NCBI GenBank assembly: GCA_963693305.1
Contig: OY855913.1
Span: forward strand, 1,098,001 to 1,162,000
DNA length: 64,000 bases
Origin: Meandrina meandrites
Lineage: Eukaryota > Cnidaria > Anthozoa > Scleractinia > Meandrinidae
Direction of reading: 5' to 3'
Notes under the pieces: model-generated
Databases searched by the model: none
What the model was told of the DNA's origin: nothing
Seen by the model: only the letters and a program-made list of their open reading frames with translations
Position numbers and translations under genes: made by a program
Shown: positions 38,301 through 47,998 of the stretch, piece by piece
Numbering within the stretch: position 1 is the first letter of the stretch
How the letters are laid out: the number at the start of each line of letters is the position of its first letter

Positions 38301-39153
38301 CATCCTAAAAATCAGAAAAAAATGTTTTCCTGGCTCGTCTCTGAGAACTCTGTTTGCTAATTTTCCTTTACGACTTTGATGGCAAATATGTCTTTTCTTC
38401 CTTTTGTTTTTCAGAGATATCATTTTGGACAACAAAATGGACTTCACAGACATCATTAAGTTTTTCAATGGTAAGTTCAGATATAAGCACCTATGGCTTA
38501 CTCAGTTTCTTACACTTATCAGGCTGATCACTATCTAAAATCTCCTTAACATAGCAATGTAAAGATAATGAAGGTCATGAGATTTGGAATAAAGACGCTT
38601 TACATATAGAATTCTATGGGAACCAGTGACAAAAATTTATATGCTGAAATCAGGACGGTTAAAGAAATTATCAACCTCTCTCAACTAGTACTACACGATA
38701 TGTATGGAGATAATACTACGCTTATCAGTTGAGTATGCGCCCAAGTTTTACCGTTAAAACTCTGCTGTTGTCAGGGGCGACAGAGCTAGTTTCCATTGGA
38801 AACATCTCGTGCTATTGACGTCATCAGTCCCGTGCACGCGAAAGGAGAGTCAGAAGTGCTTACGGAGATTTCGCGCGCACAACAGACTGATTGACGTTAA
38901 TAGTACGAGATGTTTCCAATGGAAACCAGCTCTGTCGCCCCTGACAACAGCAGAGTTTTAACGGCAAAACTTGGGCGCGAAACTTTTCTAGTTGCATGCT
39001 CAACTGATAAGCGTAGTAAGAAGAAATTGTATGTTGATACTGATAACTTTGACGAAACTTTCAGAAATGGCTGAGCGGCATGATGCGAAGACGGCGCTAA
39101 GGGTGGCGCGCGGCCTGGTGGCGAAAGTCCAAGAACTCATCAAGAACCAGTAA
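20302..39153 (+). CDS. SGSM1: SGSM1/2-type RUN-TBC Rab GTPase-activating protein
   Basis: Complete gene of 21 coding exons: 20302-20317, 20418-20461, 20692-20767, 22828-23010, 24867-25047, 27766-27833, 29196-29479, 31418-31598, 32017-32310, 33238-33376, 34184-34248, 34635-34783, 35146-35214, 35304-35945, 36314-36438, 36826-36908, 37439-37548, 37737-37833, 38100-38211, 38415-38470, 39065-39153. They total 3,063 nt (1,020 residues), every junction in frame. The product matches small G-protein signalling modulators 1/2 (RUTBC2/RUTBC1), which bind Rab9/Rap proteins and act as Rab GAPs on endosome-Golgi and organelle traffic. An N-terminal RUN domain (from ~residue 20, [13 protein letters not shown]) is followed by the SGSM-specific middle ([26 protein letters not shown]). 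The TBC domain starts at [15 protein letters not shown]. It is split by a long acidic/Cys insert in exon 14 and resumes with the arginine finger IEKDVLR (Arg817) and glutamine finger YVQG (Gln851). SGSM1 versus SGSM2 cannot be settled; this may be the pre-duplication orthologue. Confidence 0.93.
21876..21888. repeat. T run joined to G run, SGSM intron 3
   Basis: A T run followed by a G run of about nine. Intron 3 (20768-22827) holds no other feature that I recognise. Confidence 0.6.
23060..23892. mobile_element. TIR element hosting a second element, SGSM intron 4
   Basis: Inverted ends share taccrtraaattccggyta (23060-23080 and 23873-23892). Subterminal ggatataagccc words occur inside both ends, with a 24-base C run at 23089-23112. 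TA lies at both outer edges, compatible with a TA target. The inner element at 23281-23756 interrupts it. Confidence 0.65.
23281..23756. mobile_element. Nested MITE with 8-bp flanking repeat
   Basis: Inverted ends agtctccttyrcagc...gttgtttgggctcgtcacgcaa lie at 23281-23325 and 23708-23756. The 8-mer GTGGCTCT flanks it at 23273-23280 and 23760-23767. The right copy is set off by three bases (aca), so one end is slightly trimmed or the true end is 3 bp further out. An 8-bp duplication suggests a hAT-type mechanism. Confidence 0.7.
24515..24764 (-). mobile_element. tRNA-derived SINE, SGSM intron 4
   Basis: Read on the minus strand, 24764-24680 looks like a tRNA with a long variable arm. It has an A-box region TGGCTGAGTGATTTAGGG and B box GAGTTCAAATCC, and starts GTAGCAGCG. 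It continues without a tRNA 3' end into a body containing caactggtctgcctcctgcc and a T/A-rich tail. This is the layout of a Pol III SINE. It sits 100 bp upstream of SGSM exon 5, antisense to the gene. Confidence 0.7.
25456..25472. repeat. 17-base C run, SGSM intron 5
   Basis: Uninterrupted C tract. The surrounding ~200 bp looks like a decayed repeat, but no inverted ends were found. Confidence 0.7.
27001..27036. repeat. (CATTA)n microsatellite, SGSM intron 5
   Basis: About seven perfect copies of CATTA preceded by a partial unit. A simple sequence repeat, expected to vary in length among individuals. Confidence 0.9.
27118..27149. repeat. Perfect 14-bp-arm hairpin, SGSM intron 5
   Basis: gtcaggccttctgg and its complement face each other across a 4-base loop. 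A strong short hairpin with no known function. Confidence 0.75.
30292..30948. mobile_element. TTAA-bounded MITE (piggyBac-like), SGSM intron 7
   Basis: TTAA at 30292-30295 and 30945-30948 bounds inverted ends CCCCTTGACTGCTG and its near-complement (ggcagtgaagggg). TTAA targets with ends starting in C runs are characteristic of piggyBac-type elements. There is no transposase. A secondary palindrome (cagtatgtcat ... atgacatactg) lies near the right end. Confidence 0.75.
33489..33709. mobile_element. Short MITE, SGSM intron 10
   Basis: Inverted ends agcttagttcc / ggaactaagct flanked by TTA (33486-33488, 33710-33712). The right-end word gttcccactag / ctagtgggaac is also inverted internally at about 33625 and 33691. 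A TTA duplication suits a PIF/Harbinger-like origin. Confidence 0.65.
34872..35084. repeat. Two adjoining inverted repeats, SGSM intron 12
   Basis: aacaattatcctgc (34872-34885) pairs with gcaggataattgtt (34937-34950). Immediately after it, ttattattcaacaa (about 34951-34964) pairs with ttgttgaataataa (about 35071-35084). Probably a small composite foldback element. Confidence 0.6.
37089..37325. mobile_element. MITE with GGGCCCGTTTCTCGAA ends, SGSM intron 16
   Basis: The inverted ends share gagcccgtttctcga / tcgagaaacgggccc and inner cccgaaaag blocks. CTG is present on both sides (37086-37088 and 37325-37327), overlapping the end bases. Non-coding. Confidence 0.65.
38714..39018. repeat. Long foldback, SGSM intron 20
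   Basis: Arms of about 130 bp (38714-38843 and 38889-39018), nearly perfect reverse complements starting tactacgcttatcag. The centre is only ~45 bp. The right arm ends 46 bp before the acceptor of the last SGSM exon. A transcript through this intron could form a long double-stranded hairpin. Confidence 0.8.
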
Positions 39154-41731
39154 AACAGGATTACAGTCAGCTAAAGCACTGTATAGGAAAATTAACCATC
39201 AAGTAAAATTAATTATTGAGGTCACTGTTAGAAAGTGTCGCCTTGATTACTTATTATTTAACCGGCTTAGAGCTGTAAGTTATGGACAATTTCCCAAGAG
39301 GAAGTACAACTAGACTAGCTATGGCAGTAAATATACATGAAATGTACATAGAGAAAAAGAAGCGTAAAATATTAAGTTACGTAAATATATTGTTATTTGT
39401 GAGCAGAAAAATTTGAACATAATGTTAAGGTGTTATTTCTGGATAGCTCACTATATTGTAACGTTAAAGGCTATATTGTAACGTTAAAGGCATGTGAGGT
39501 GGGGAACTGTTATTGTGTCAGTGTAATTGACGATCAAAAACCTGTAAAATGCTAAGGACTTTTCCCTATAACACAACGTGGAAACCCAACTATAAGTTTT
39601 AAGTTAGTAATTATTTAAGCCATTCAAATGGTAAACGTTTTTTGTGGCTTTCGGTGACCAGCTCTTGTGGTAAAATAACACTTTCAAGGAGATTATGGTG
39701 TATACTTTACACAACACATAAAAAGCTCGGGACTCTTGTTCGAAAACCTCTGATTGGCTCATGGTTTTTACTTGCTAGGGTTTCAAAAGTGCAAGGCTAT
39801 TTTACATTTAGGAAACAGTTTAATAAATGACATTTCCAAACCGTTTGGAACTTTGCTTGGGAGAAAATTGGTACCGGAAGCCACAAAACTCTAAATGTAG
39901 ACAATTTATTTGTCGTTAATCCTTGTTTTATTCGTCGCGAGTCGGGGACTGGGTACTCGTGAATGAGGAGTTCTCGTGACGAGAAACATGACGCCCTAAG
40001 CCAGGGAGAACAGATAACAAACAGTTTGTGTCCATTGAATTATCTATAAATGACTTAGGAGGTTTTGCGCAGATGCGAACCGTTGGTTTACGTGTGATTG
40101 AGCTGAAATGTAGGCCGCAATCCATAGAAGTCTAGGTCCCAATTATTTGAATGATTCTTAACGATGTTAATTATAACGTCTTGATTGTGTTGATAATTAA
40201 AAAATTATTAGTTGAATCGAACTTCGTTGTTCGATTGTGTCGAATCAGAACTAGCTAGGCTAGTTAATATTTATAACTTAGCGAAGAAAGTAAGGAAAAT
40301 TGACACAAAATATATGTACTTATTTCTAAATCAATAGATCACGTTATTTATTAGATATGAATAGATCTTTAGAGTAGACACTGATGCGAATTTAATTTGT
40401 GAGATTGTTTTTCTAACGAGTAGACTCTTAATATTCCCAAACGCGATTGACTAAAAAAGTTATTCGCTTTGTACGGTTAGCTTATTTTGTCAAATTGTTG
40501 ACCCAATAGATGTTATATCTGTAAACGCACTTACTGTTCTAGAATTACGCATTCCGAATGTTTCTTTACAGAACGCAGTTATGACATTGACATTGATAGT
40601 CCAAGTTCTTTTTTCGTAAAATTTATTTATTTTTTATAGCACTCGCTCGTTGTAGAAGCCCGAGTTTGTTTGCTTTTCTTATCTGGAAGATGTTTATCTG
40701 CAATTTTTTTGTCTTTCTAAAATCCAAATATGGTGCGATTTATACACGTGTCATTCAGGTATTGGTCAGCTGTTGGTCATGTGACTGCGTTCTGTACTTG
40801 GTTGAGCAAAACTATTGTTGAATAGAGACGAACCTGACGTCCAGACCGTACAAACGAAACAGATGTAAATTAAATACCAATAAAAACAACAAAATAGGAA
40901 AGTATGAACACCTTTTTATCGAACCATTTCACTCCAGTTTTACTCCATAAGTGCAGTTTTCCGTTTCAAGAAATTAAATCCAGCAGGTGAGGGAAGTTCA
41001 TACATTAGGAAGACATTTCCACCTTTACTCCGGGATCCGGATTTCTATTAATCCCTGCTGCGTTGTAACAAACGTTTGAATACAGAGGAATCACGAGAGG
41101 ACACTTCACCAGCGACGCTAATAAAACTAATTGACCTGCACATTTTGTCAGGCTCTCAGTTTAGAGACTAAGGCTGTTAACCATTCACCCAAAAAAGTTT
41201 CGGAAAGGGGTGCAAATGGTACGAAACTCTTTCGTTCATTACACTGGAAAATTCTCGGGAGGCACCGACTTTTTGTGAAGCCGGCGCGGACTTCAACGCC
41301 CAGGCAAACTCTCACCTACCGATTTAAATATAGTTAGCCCACTTCCTTGATTTGAACACCTTGTGACAGGAGGGAGTGAAGCTGGCGCGAGTAAGCGGCG
41401 AAGCCGCAAAGGTCTGTTATCACGGCTTCGCCACTTTGTCGCCCGCACGATCATTTAACAATTTTATTTTTTTTTACCAACCATAAATCAATGTTTTAGC
41501 TTTAGAATGAGCGAAGAAAAGTTTGTTTTGCAAACTTTGGGCCCTAACCCCAACAAAAGCGCCAGCTAGGCAGGGAGTGGTTGACTCACCATTTTGGAGT
41601 GGGACGAGTGGGACACGCGCGCGCTCAAATCGAACAGTCGGTATCAGTCGGAAGAAACCGGAAATTTTCGGAATACATCGGAAGACTGGTTGGGACACGT
41701 TGTGCAGTTGTGGAAGAAAGCAGCGAGAAAT
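39154..41731. other. SGSM 3' UTR and intergenic
   Basis: About 2.6 kb between the SGSM stop and the SELENOM start. A direct repeat of ctatattgtaacgttaaagg occurs at about 39452-39490. No coding, RNA or element signature was recognised. The last ~200 bp before 41732 is more GC-rich and is the likely SELENOM promoter and 5' UTR. Confidence 0.45.
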
Positions 41732-44700
41732 ATGTGGGGCCTTCTGCCATTAACCACATTACTTCTTTTTTCTAGTTTCACAGCTACATTGTCTGAAGAG
41801 AAACAGGACGTAGGTAATGGAACCATTGTGAGAGCTCGCTTAGAGGTTGGTGAAGGCTGGCATTTGTCTTTGTTAAATATGCAATTTGTTTTCTTTACCA
41901 CGCCGTTCGATCGTGTAAGAGCCAATTCTATTGTGATTCATGCATCAGGTTTATTTGTTGTTCCTTCAAGATTTTTTCAGCCGTTAAAAGGAAAACATTA
42001 TAAGCTTGAAGATTTAAGTCACGGTCGTGATTTGCAGTGCAGTACCTAGTAAGCTTGCTATAAAGAATCTGTATTCGATAACAATCGCTGTAAACATCAT
42101 GATAAAATCGATTGACATCGGTAATTGTGACTTTCGGTTTGATTCACCTGCTATTAATTTTCTTGTCCTGTTTCAAAACTTCTGAAGAGTGAGGACACTC
42201 GAAGGGCAAACGGTGTTCACTGTAATAATTATTTTGCTTTTTTCTTTCAAATTTTTTTTTGTCAGAACTAGCTAGCCAGTCATGACCAGGACATTTTTCT
42301 ACCTTCCCCCTGTCTTTTTTCAACTTTTGTAGTAGGATATAGAGATATTTTCAGTTTCTTCAGAAATTATTGCTAAAGGACAACAAAGCAACGAGTAGTA
42401 AGCAGATGTTTTTCCTCAGCAGACATTTTTGTGACCCCTTTCTGTTTCTGTGTTTTTGCATAAATAAATTATAAAAGTTTGGTCATATAAGGCATCCTCT
42501 GATTGGTCAGTGTCTGGTTGTTTTGCTTGAGGCTATGATAACACGGTTATGGTGTATCATTGCATCCTGCATCTGCTTCCTGTTCAGTATGATCGGGGGG
42601 TGGGGGGGGGGGGGGTACCTGGGATTTCAAGGGACGGAGTGATCGAATGGGGGCAAAAATCAAGACCTAAAGAAATTCCTAGGGCTTCCAACAAAACCCC
42701 CAAAATATCTCTGAAAAATTAACCAACCAAAAATTAACCCCCCAGAAAATCTCATGCTGAATTTCTTACCCTTTAACCCATTGACTCCTTGAGTTTTTCC
42801 GAAAAAAACATTTTTTAGATGTTTTTGACCTTTTAAGGTCTATTATAAGTTTAAGTAGTTCCAAATCACTCAAAAGTCCTTGAAACGCCAAATGCGTCCT
42901 TGTTTTTCACAAGAATCATGTTTAGCAACTTTTTCACTCCTGCATGCATGCAGACCAAAGTTTGGAGGATTTGGACGATAAACCATCCTACCACTTTAGG
43001 CTTTTTTTTTTCGCTTTTCCTTTTTCTCTTCTTCCTTTCTTTTTGCTGTAGTGTTTGGTCTTCTACCAGGCTTCTTTTGAGTAGAAGAATTTCCGAGAAA
43101 GCGTAAATGAGGCAAGAACTACTTACCATGGACAAGTAAGGGTAGAAAGGGGAAATTTTCCTCTGAGTTTTTCACCAAAAATTTTGAAGCGTTTTGGTGC
43201 ATAATTCAAGCTTTGTCAATCTAATCATGTTGGTTCAGGTATCGTTGGAAAAGTCTTTTTCTGCTTCACAATTTGAGCATAGATGTCGCCTTTCTGGGTA
43301 AAAGGTGGTGACGTCACAAGTGGGACAAATGCCCGGATCCTTTACGGGCGGTTTAAGGCGGTTCAGGAGTCAATGGGTTAAATTTTAAAAAACATTCAAA
43401 ACATTAGAAATTGAATGTTTGTGTTTGTTTCTTCATCAAACCATCTGAATTTATCTTTCCCTCATCGGTGGTCATTTTAACAACACCAGAGACAAAACAT
43501 CTTTGTTTGTGCTTCGCAGAACTATGCAGCCAAAGCACTACCACAAATTTTTAGAATGTTTATAATACCCCCAAAAATCCCTACTTAAATCAAGCCACCT
43601 ATACTTGCCAAATTTTCCTACCCGAAAAAATCCCGGAATCGAAAATTTCAAACCCCCCCAAATCCTTTGATCATCCCCGTCATGACCTGCATGCACTCAA
43701 GGAAGTCAAAACTGTCTAAAATGGCACCTGAAGACTGACAAATTGTTTATTCCTCATTTTTAAGAAATCATTAAATTTTTTTAACAAATTATTGTTTTTC
43801 TGTTGGGTACTTGTTTAGCCAGTTCATGTTTACTCAGGGTTTTCAATAAGGGCCGGCAGCCGGCGATACTCGCCGGCTACTCCACACGTTTTCGCCGCCT
43901 ACTTACTCGAATTTTAAGAATTAGAATGATAAATAATTTGCCACAACATGAACAGCGGATCGGCCAACCTTTAATTTGTTTAACGCAAAAGAAACTTGCC
44001 ATAATTCTTGGTTAAAATATATCGACTCAGGGCTTGAAATTTAGACCAATACGGTCGCTAGACTGCATGCAGTCTGTTTTTCTCTCGAAATTCAGATACG
44101 GGAATGCTGTAAAATAGGGTTTAAGATGCGTGATGGGGGACTGAGGCGAGACAAGAGCGTCCGAGGAAAAATAGACTGCGGACTCTTATGCATTTTTTGA
44201 GGATATCCGTCAGCCCAGCAACAGAGAAGCTGATTGGCCAATGTGCGCAATCTAAAGTTGCGCGCACGAAATGGCGTTAAGGATCTTATGTGCTTGCGTC
44301 AACACGTCAACGCAGTGTTTTATTTCACAAAGTTCCTTCAAATGAGCTTGAAAATTCATTCAATACGACCAAGTGCCTCTTAACGTCTTGTTATTAGTCT
44401 TGTCAATTGGAGCAGTATTGTTTTAATGTCGTGAAGCAAAGTTTATAACGAGCAAAGGCAGCGCGCGTGCAAATAAGACAGCAGTTGATCGCGAGATCCC
44501 TGACGCCATTCTGCGCGCACAATTTAAATTGGCCAATCAGCTTCTCCGTTGCTGGGCTGACGGGCATATCCTCAAAAATTACAAAAGAGTCCGTAGTCGG
44601 TTTTTTCTCGTCTCGTCCCAAGCCCCTCCCGTTCATACCGCCTGGTGGTTCGCCCAGTTCCCGATATAAAAGCGCTCCTCCGACCCTTAGAGAAAAGACC

Positions 44701-47700
44701 GACTACAAGTAGTCTATACGGTCGCCAATGCGACTAACATTTCATAAAAATTCTGCTTTCGTCACCAAAATGGCGACTACATTTCTGTGTGTTGGCGATG
44801 AATAACGGCATTTCCTCAGACATTGTGCCCGTCCAGAAAGTTATATCGAAAGATCTTTGCTTCTAAGACATCCAAAATAAGAAAAGAAGTCAATCCATAC
44901 TCTTCCTTTGCTGTAAAAGATTCTATCACATCCGAAAACTCGCAGAAAGCTGACCCTCTTTGAAATCGCCCCATAATGCTTTGCAAGCTCTTGAGCTAGT
45001 CATGTATGCCTATGGGTTGTGTCTCTTGTTGATTCCTTCGATAGTGGCCACAGAATCTTATATATTGTGTTTGTTTTAAACCTAGTGATAAGATTGTTTT
45101 GTTTTTCCTTTTCACTATTTTATGTATTCAGTCCTTCTTTAGATTAAATTTCTAGAAATGATTTTAAACACTTTTGAACAAGGCCCTATTTGATTTTGCA
45201 ATCTGGCGACTAAAAATTAAGTTTGGCGACTATTTTGTCAGCAAGATAATTAGAACCGTTGAATAAAAAGCTAGAAAATAGAGCATCTATGGTTTTGTCA
45301 AAAATGACCTAATTCTTGCCCCAGAATGCAGGAAATGCACTCTTAGAGGCTCAGATTTTAAAAGTTTCCCAGGGGAGCATGCCCCCGGGCCCCCCTAGAA
45401 GGTCGCGCCTGTGGCACGAGTAACCCCTTCGCCGCCTACTTCTACAATTCTGCCACCTACTTCAATTCTTATTGAAAACCCTGTTACTGTAGGTAGTCTT
45501 GTCTGAAATGTCAGTTGATATATCAGTTGATGATTTTTCTTTAGACTTGTGGAGGATGACGTTTAAATTCTCTTCCAGAGGTAAGATTTGCTGCTGCTTG
45601 AAGTTTGTCTTTTTTGCATTCCTCTTACCTGTAACAGAGGTTTGCATTGAGATCAAATTTAGATTTGGAGTGTTGTTTTTTTGCGGAGCGAAAACCAGAG
45701 AACCTGAAGAAAACCCTCAGAGCAAGAGCAAGAACCAACAACAAACTCAACCTACATACAATGCTCGGTCCTGGAATCAAACCTGGGCCAGTCGTTGTTG
45801 CAGTTGGAAGACAAGCATACCACACCACAATCTCTGCTCCCCAAATCAAATGAAAAGTTGGATATTCAAATTGAGACTTGATCCAAATCTTGAATTTTGA
45901 CAGAAATAACTTGTACACTAAAAGGCCAGCCTTTTAGTTTACTAATTTTATGCATTTTATATTTCAACAGGTGAAGGCTTTCATCAGAGAGCTATTGCCT
46001 CACCAGTATCCTTGCTTAATTACATTTTGATTAAGTGACACTGATACCTTGGGTTAGAAAATGCATAATATATGCTATAGTTTTATGATCCTTAATAATA
46101 AATAGCCACGATGTAAAGATCAGGTACATTCCTGGTAAAGACCCAACAATGGTGTTCTTAAATGCTGACAACAAAGTGGTGCTGGTGAGTTGTTACGTTT
46201 TAAAAGGTTTATTTTAATTTCACCTAAAAACTAATATATAGATTTAGCCAAGCCTAAAAGTGGCGCTCCATACATGCATTTTTTGCTGGTTCTTAATAAT
46301 TTTTGAAAATACGCTCATTGAAAGTTGAAGTTATTAAATGCAACTCCTCAAGAAAAATCCATAGCCAAAAGAAATCGCCGACTTCAATCCGCTGTTGTAC
46401 CCTAGAGAAAGAGATTAGAATTTGAGCCCACAATCCAATGGAAAACTATTACCTGGTCAGTGGTTAACTTAAAAAAGACACATGATTTTGATGAGCTCTG
46501 CACCTGAGCCAGCAATATGGTCATGTAATACTGGTCAGCAGATACCTTGTTTTGACGGCTGTCAATTGACTGTTACATGGATGTTAAAGTTTTAAGACGG
46601 AATCCACCAGGAGGTCGAGTAATATTTATTTAAGTTGGACAAAAATCGAGTACCAGAATAATTTAAATCCTATTGCGTTATTTTCTACCCTAAATAAAAG
46701 GTAAAGATGTAAGTAATAATCTCTGATAACACCGACAACAACTTCTTATCAGAGTCTTAGAAAATGAATTTCAAAGTTCACAAGGTATAGACAAATTCTC
46801 ACGTGCAGCCATTTTGTAAAATCGTCTTTAAGCGATTCAGTGGAAATTCAAAATTTGTTTTCGGTGTTTGGTGTTGTTAGAAAAGATTTCTTTTGATAAG
46901 ATATTTGAAGCAGTAACACAAAAGTTTGCAATAAGGTGTAAATAATTTTGGTACAACAATTTCGTATCAGAGCCTGAGAAAATGAAATTCAAAGTTCACA
47001 AGCTATAGGCAAAAGCTCACGTCTTTTAAGGGGGGTCCTTCTTAACTACTAAGTTGTTGCTAAGGAAGGTATCTAACCGCCATATTTTGGAAACTTGACC
47101 TGCTACGGATAAGCTTTTTTCGCAACTTTGTTCAATTGAAGATTCCTTCAAGAGTTTCAAATCACGGCCATATTTGACAAGTGGCGTGGCCAGAATAGAA
47201 AAAACCCTAAAACTGAAAGGGCATATAAAACTGAAAGTTAAAATCAGTGCCAATAGATAAAGAATGTCCACATGCTTAATGCTTCGTATGGGTTTTAAAA
47301 AATTTGCATTATTGTAAAAGTTATGACATAATAAATACCCGTATTTTCAGACTTTCTTCAGTAGCGCTTTTTTCTTTCTTGTAAACGGTAATCCCATACG
47401 TAGGATTGTAAAGAAGGCTATGTTATCTCCGATTCTTTAAAAAATTCAGAACTCTTTCTTTTTTCCTCCAAGTTTTAGGGATTTTAAATTCTAACGCGCG
47501 GTTTAAGACTGGCACTAGTTATGCAGGCGCAATGTCAATATTTCAAGTAGGTATTTCCTGCCCCACAAAATTTACCATTTAGCGTTACAAAACGGTCCAA
47601 AATGGCTTGCCACTAAAACTGGTCTTCAGGAATTCCCTAGCAACTGCTCTAGATCTGTAGTTAAGAAGGACCCCCCTTAAGCGATTTAGTGGAATTCAGC

Positions 47701-47967
47701 GGAACTTCGAAATCGGTTTTCGATGTTTGGTGTTGTTAGAAAAGATTTCTTTTGATAAGATATTTGAAGCAGTAACACAAAAGCTTGCAATAAGGTGTAA
47801 ATAATTTTGGCACATAATTTTGTCCAATAACTACTCGAAGTCCTGGCGGATTCCGTCTTAAAGTGCCTATGAAGTAAAAAATAATTACTGCTTATTTTTA
47901 AGGCTTTTCAAAATAAAGATGAATGGCGTTTTCCTTTTTGAAATATCTTCTTTCGTTATGGAGATAT

Positions 47968-47998
<31 letters not shown>

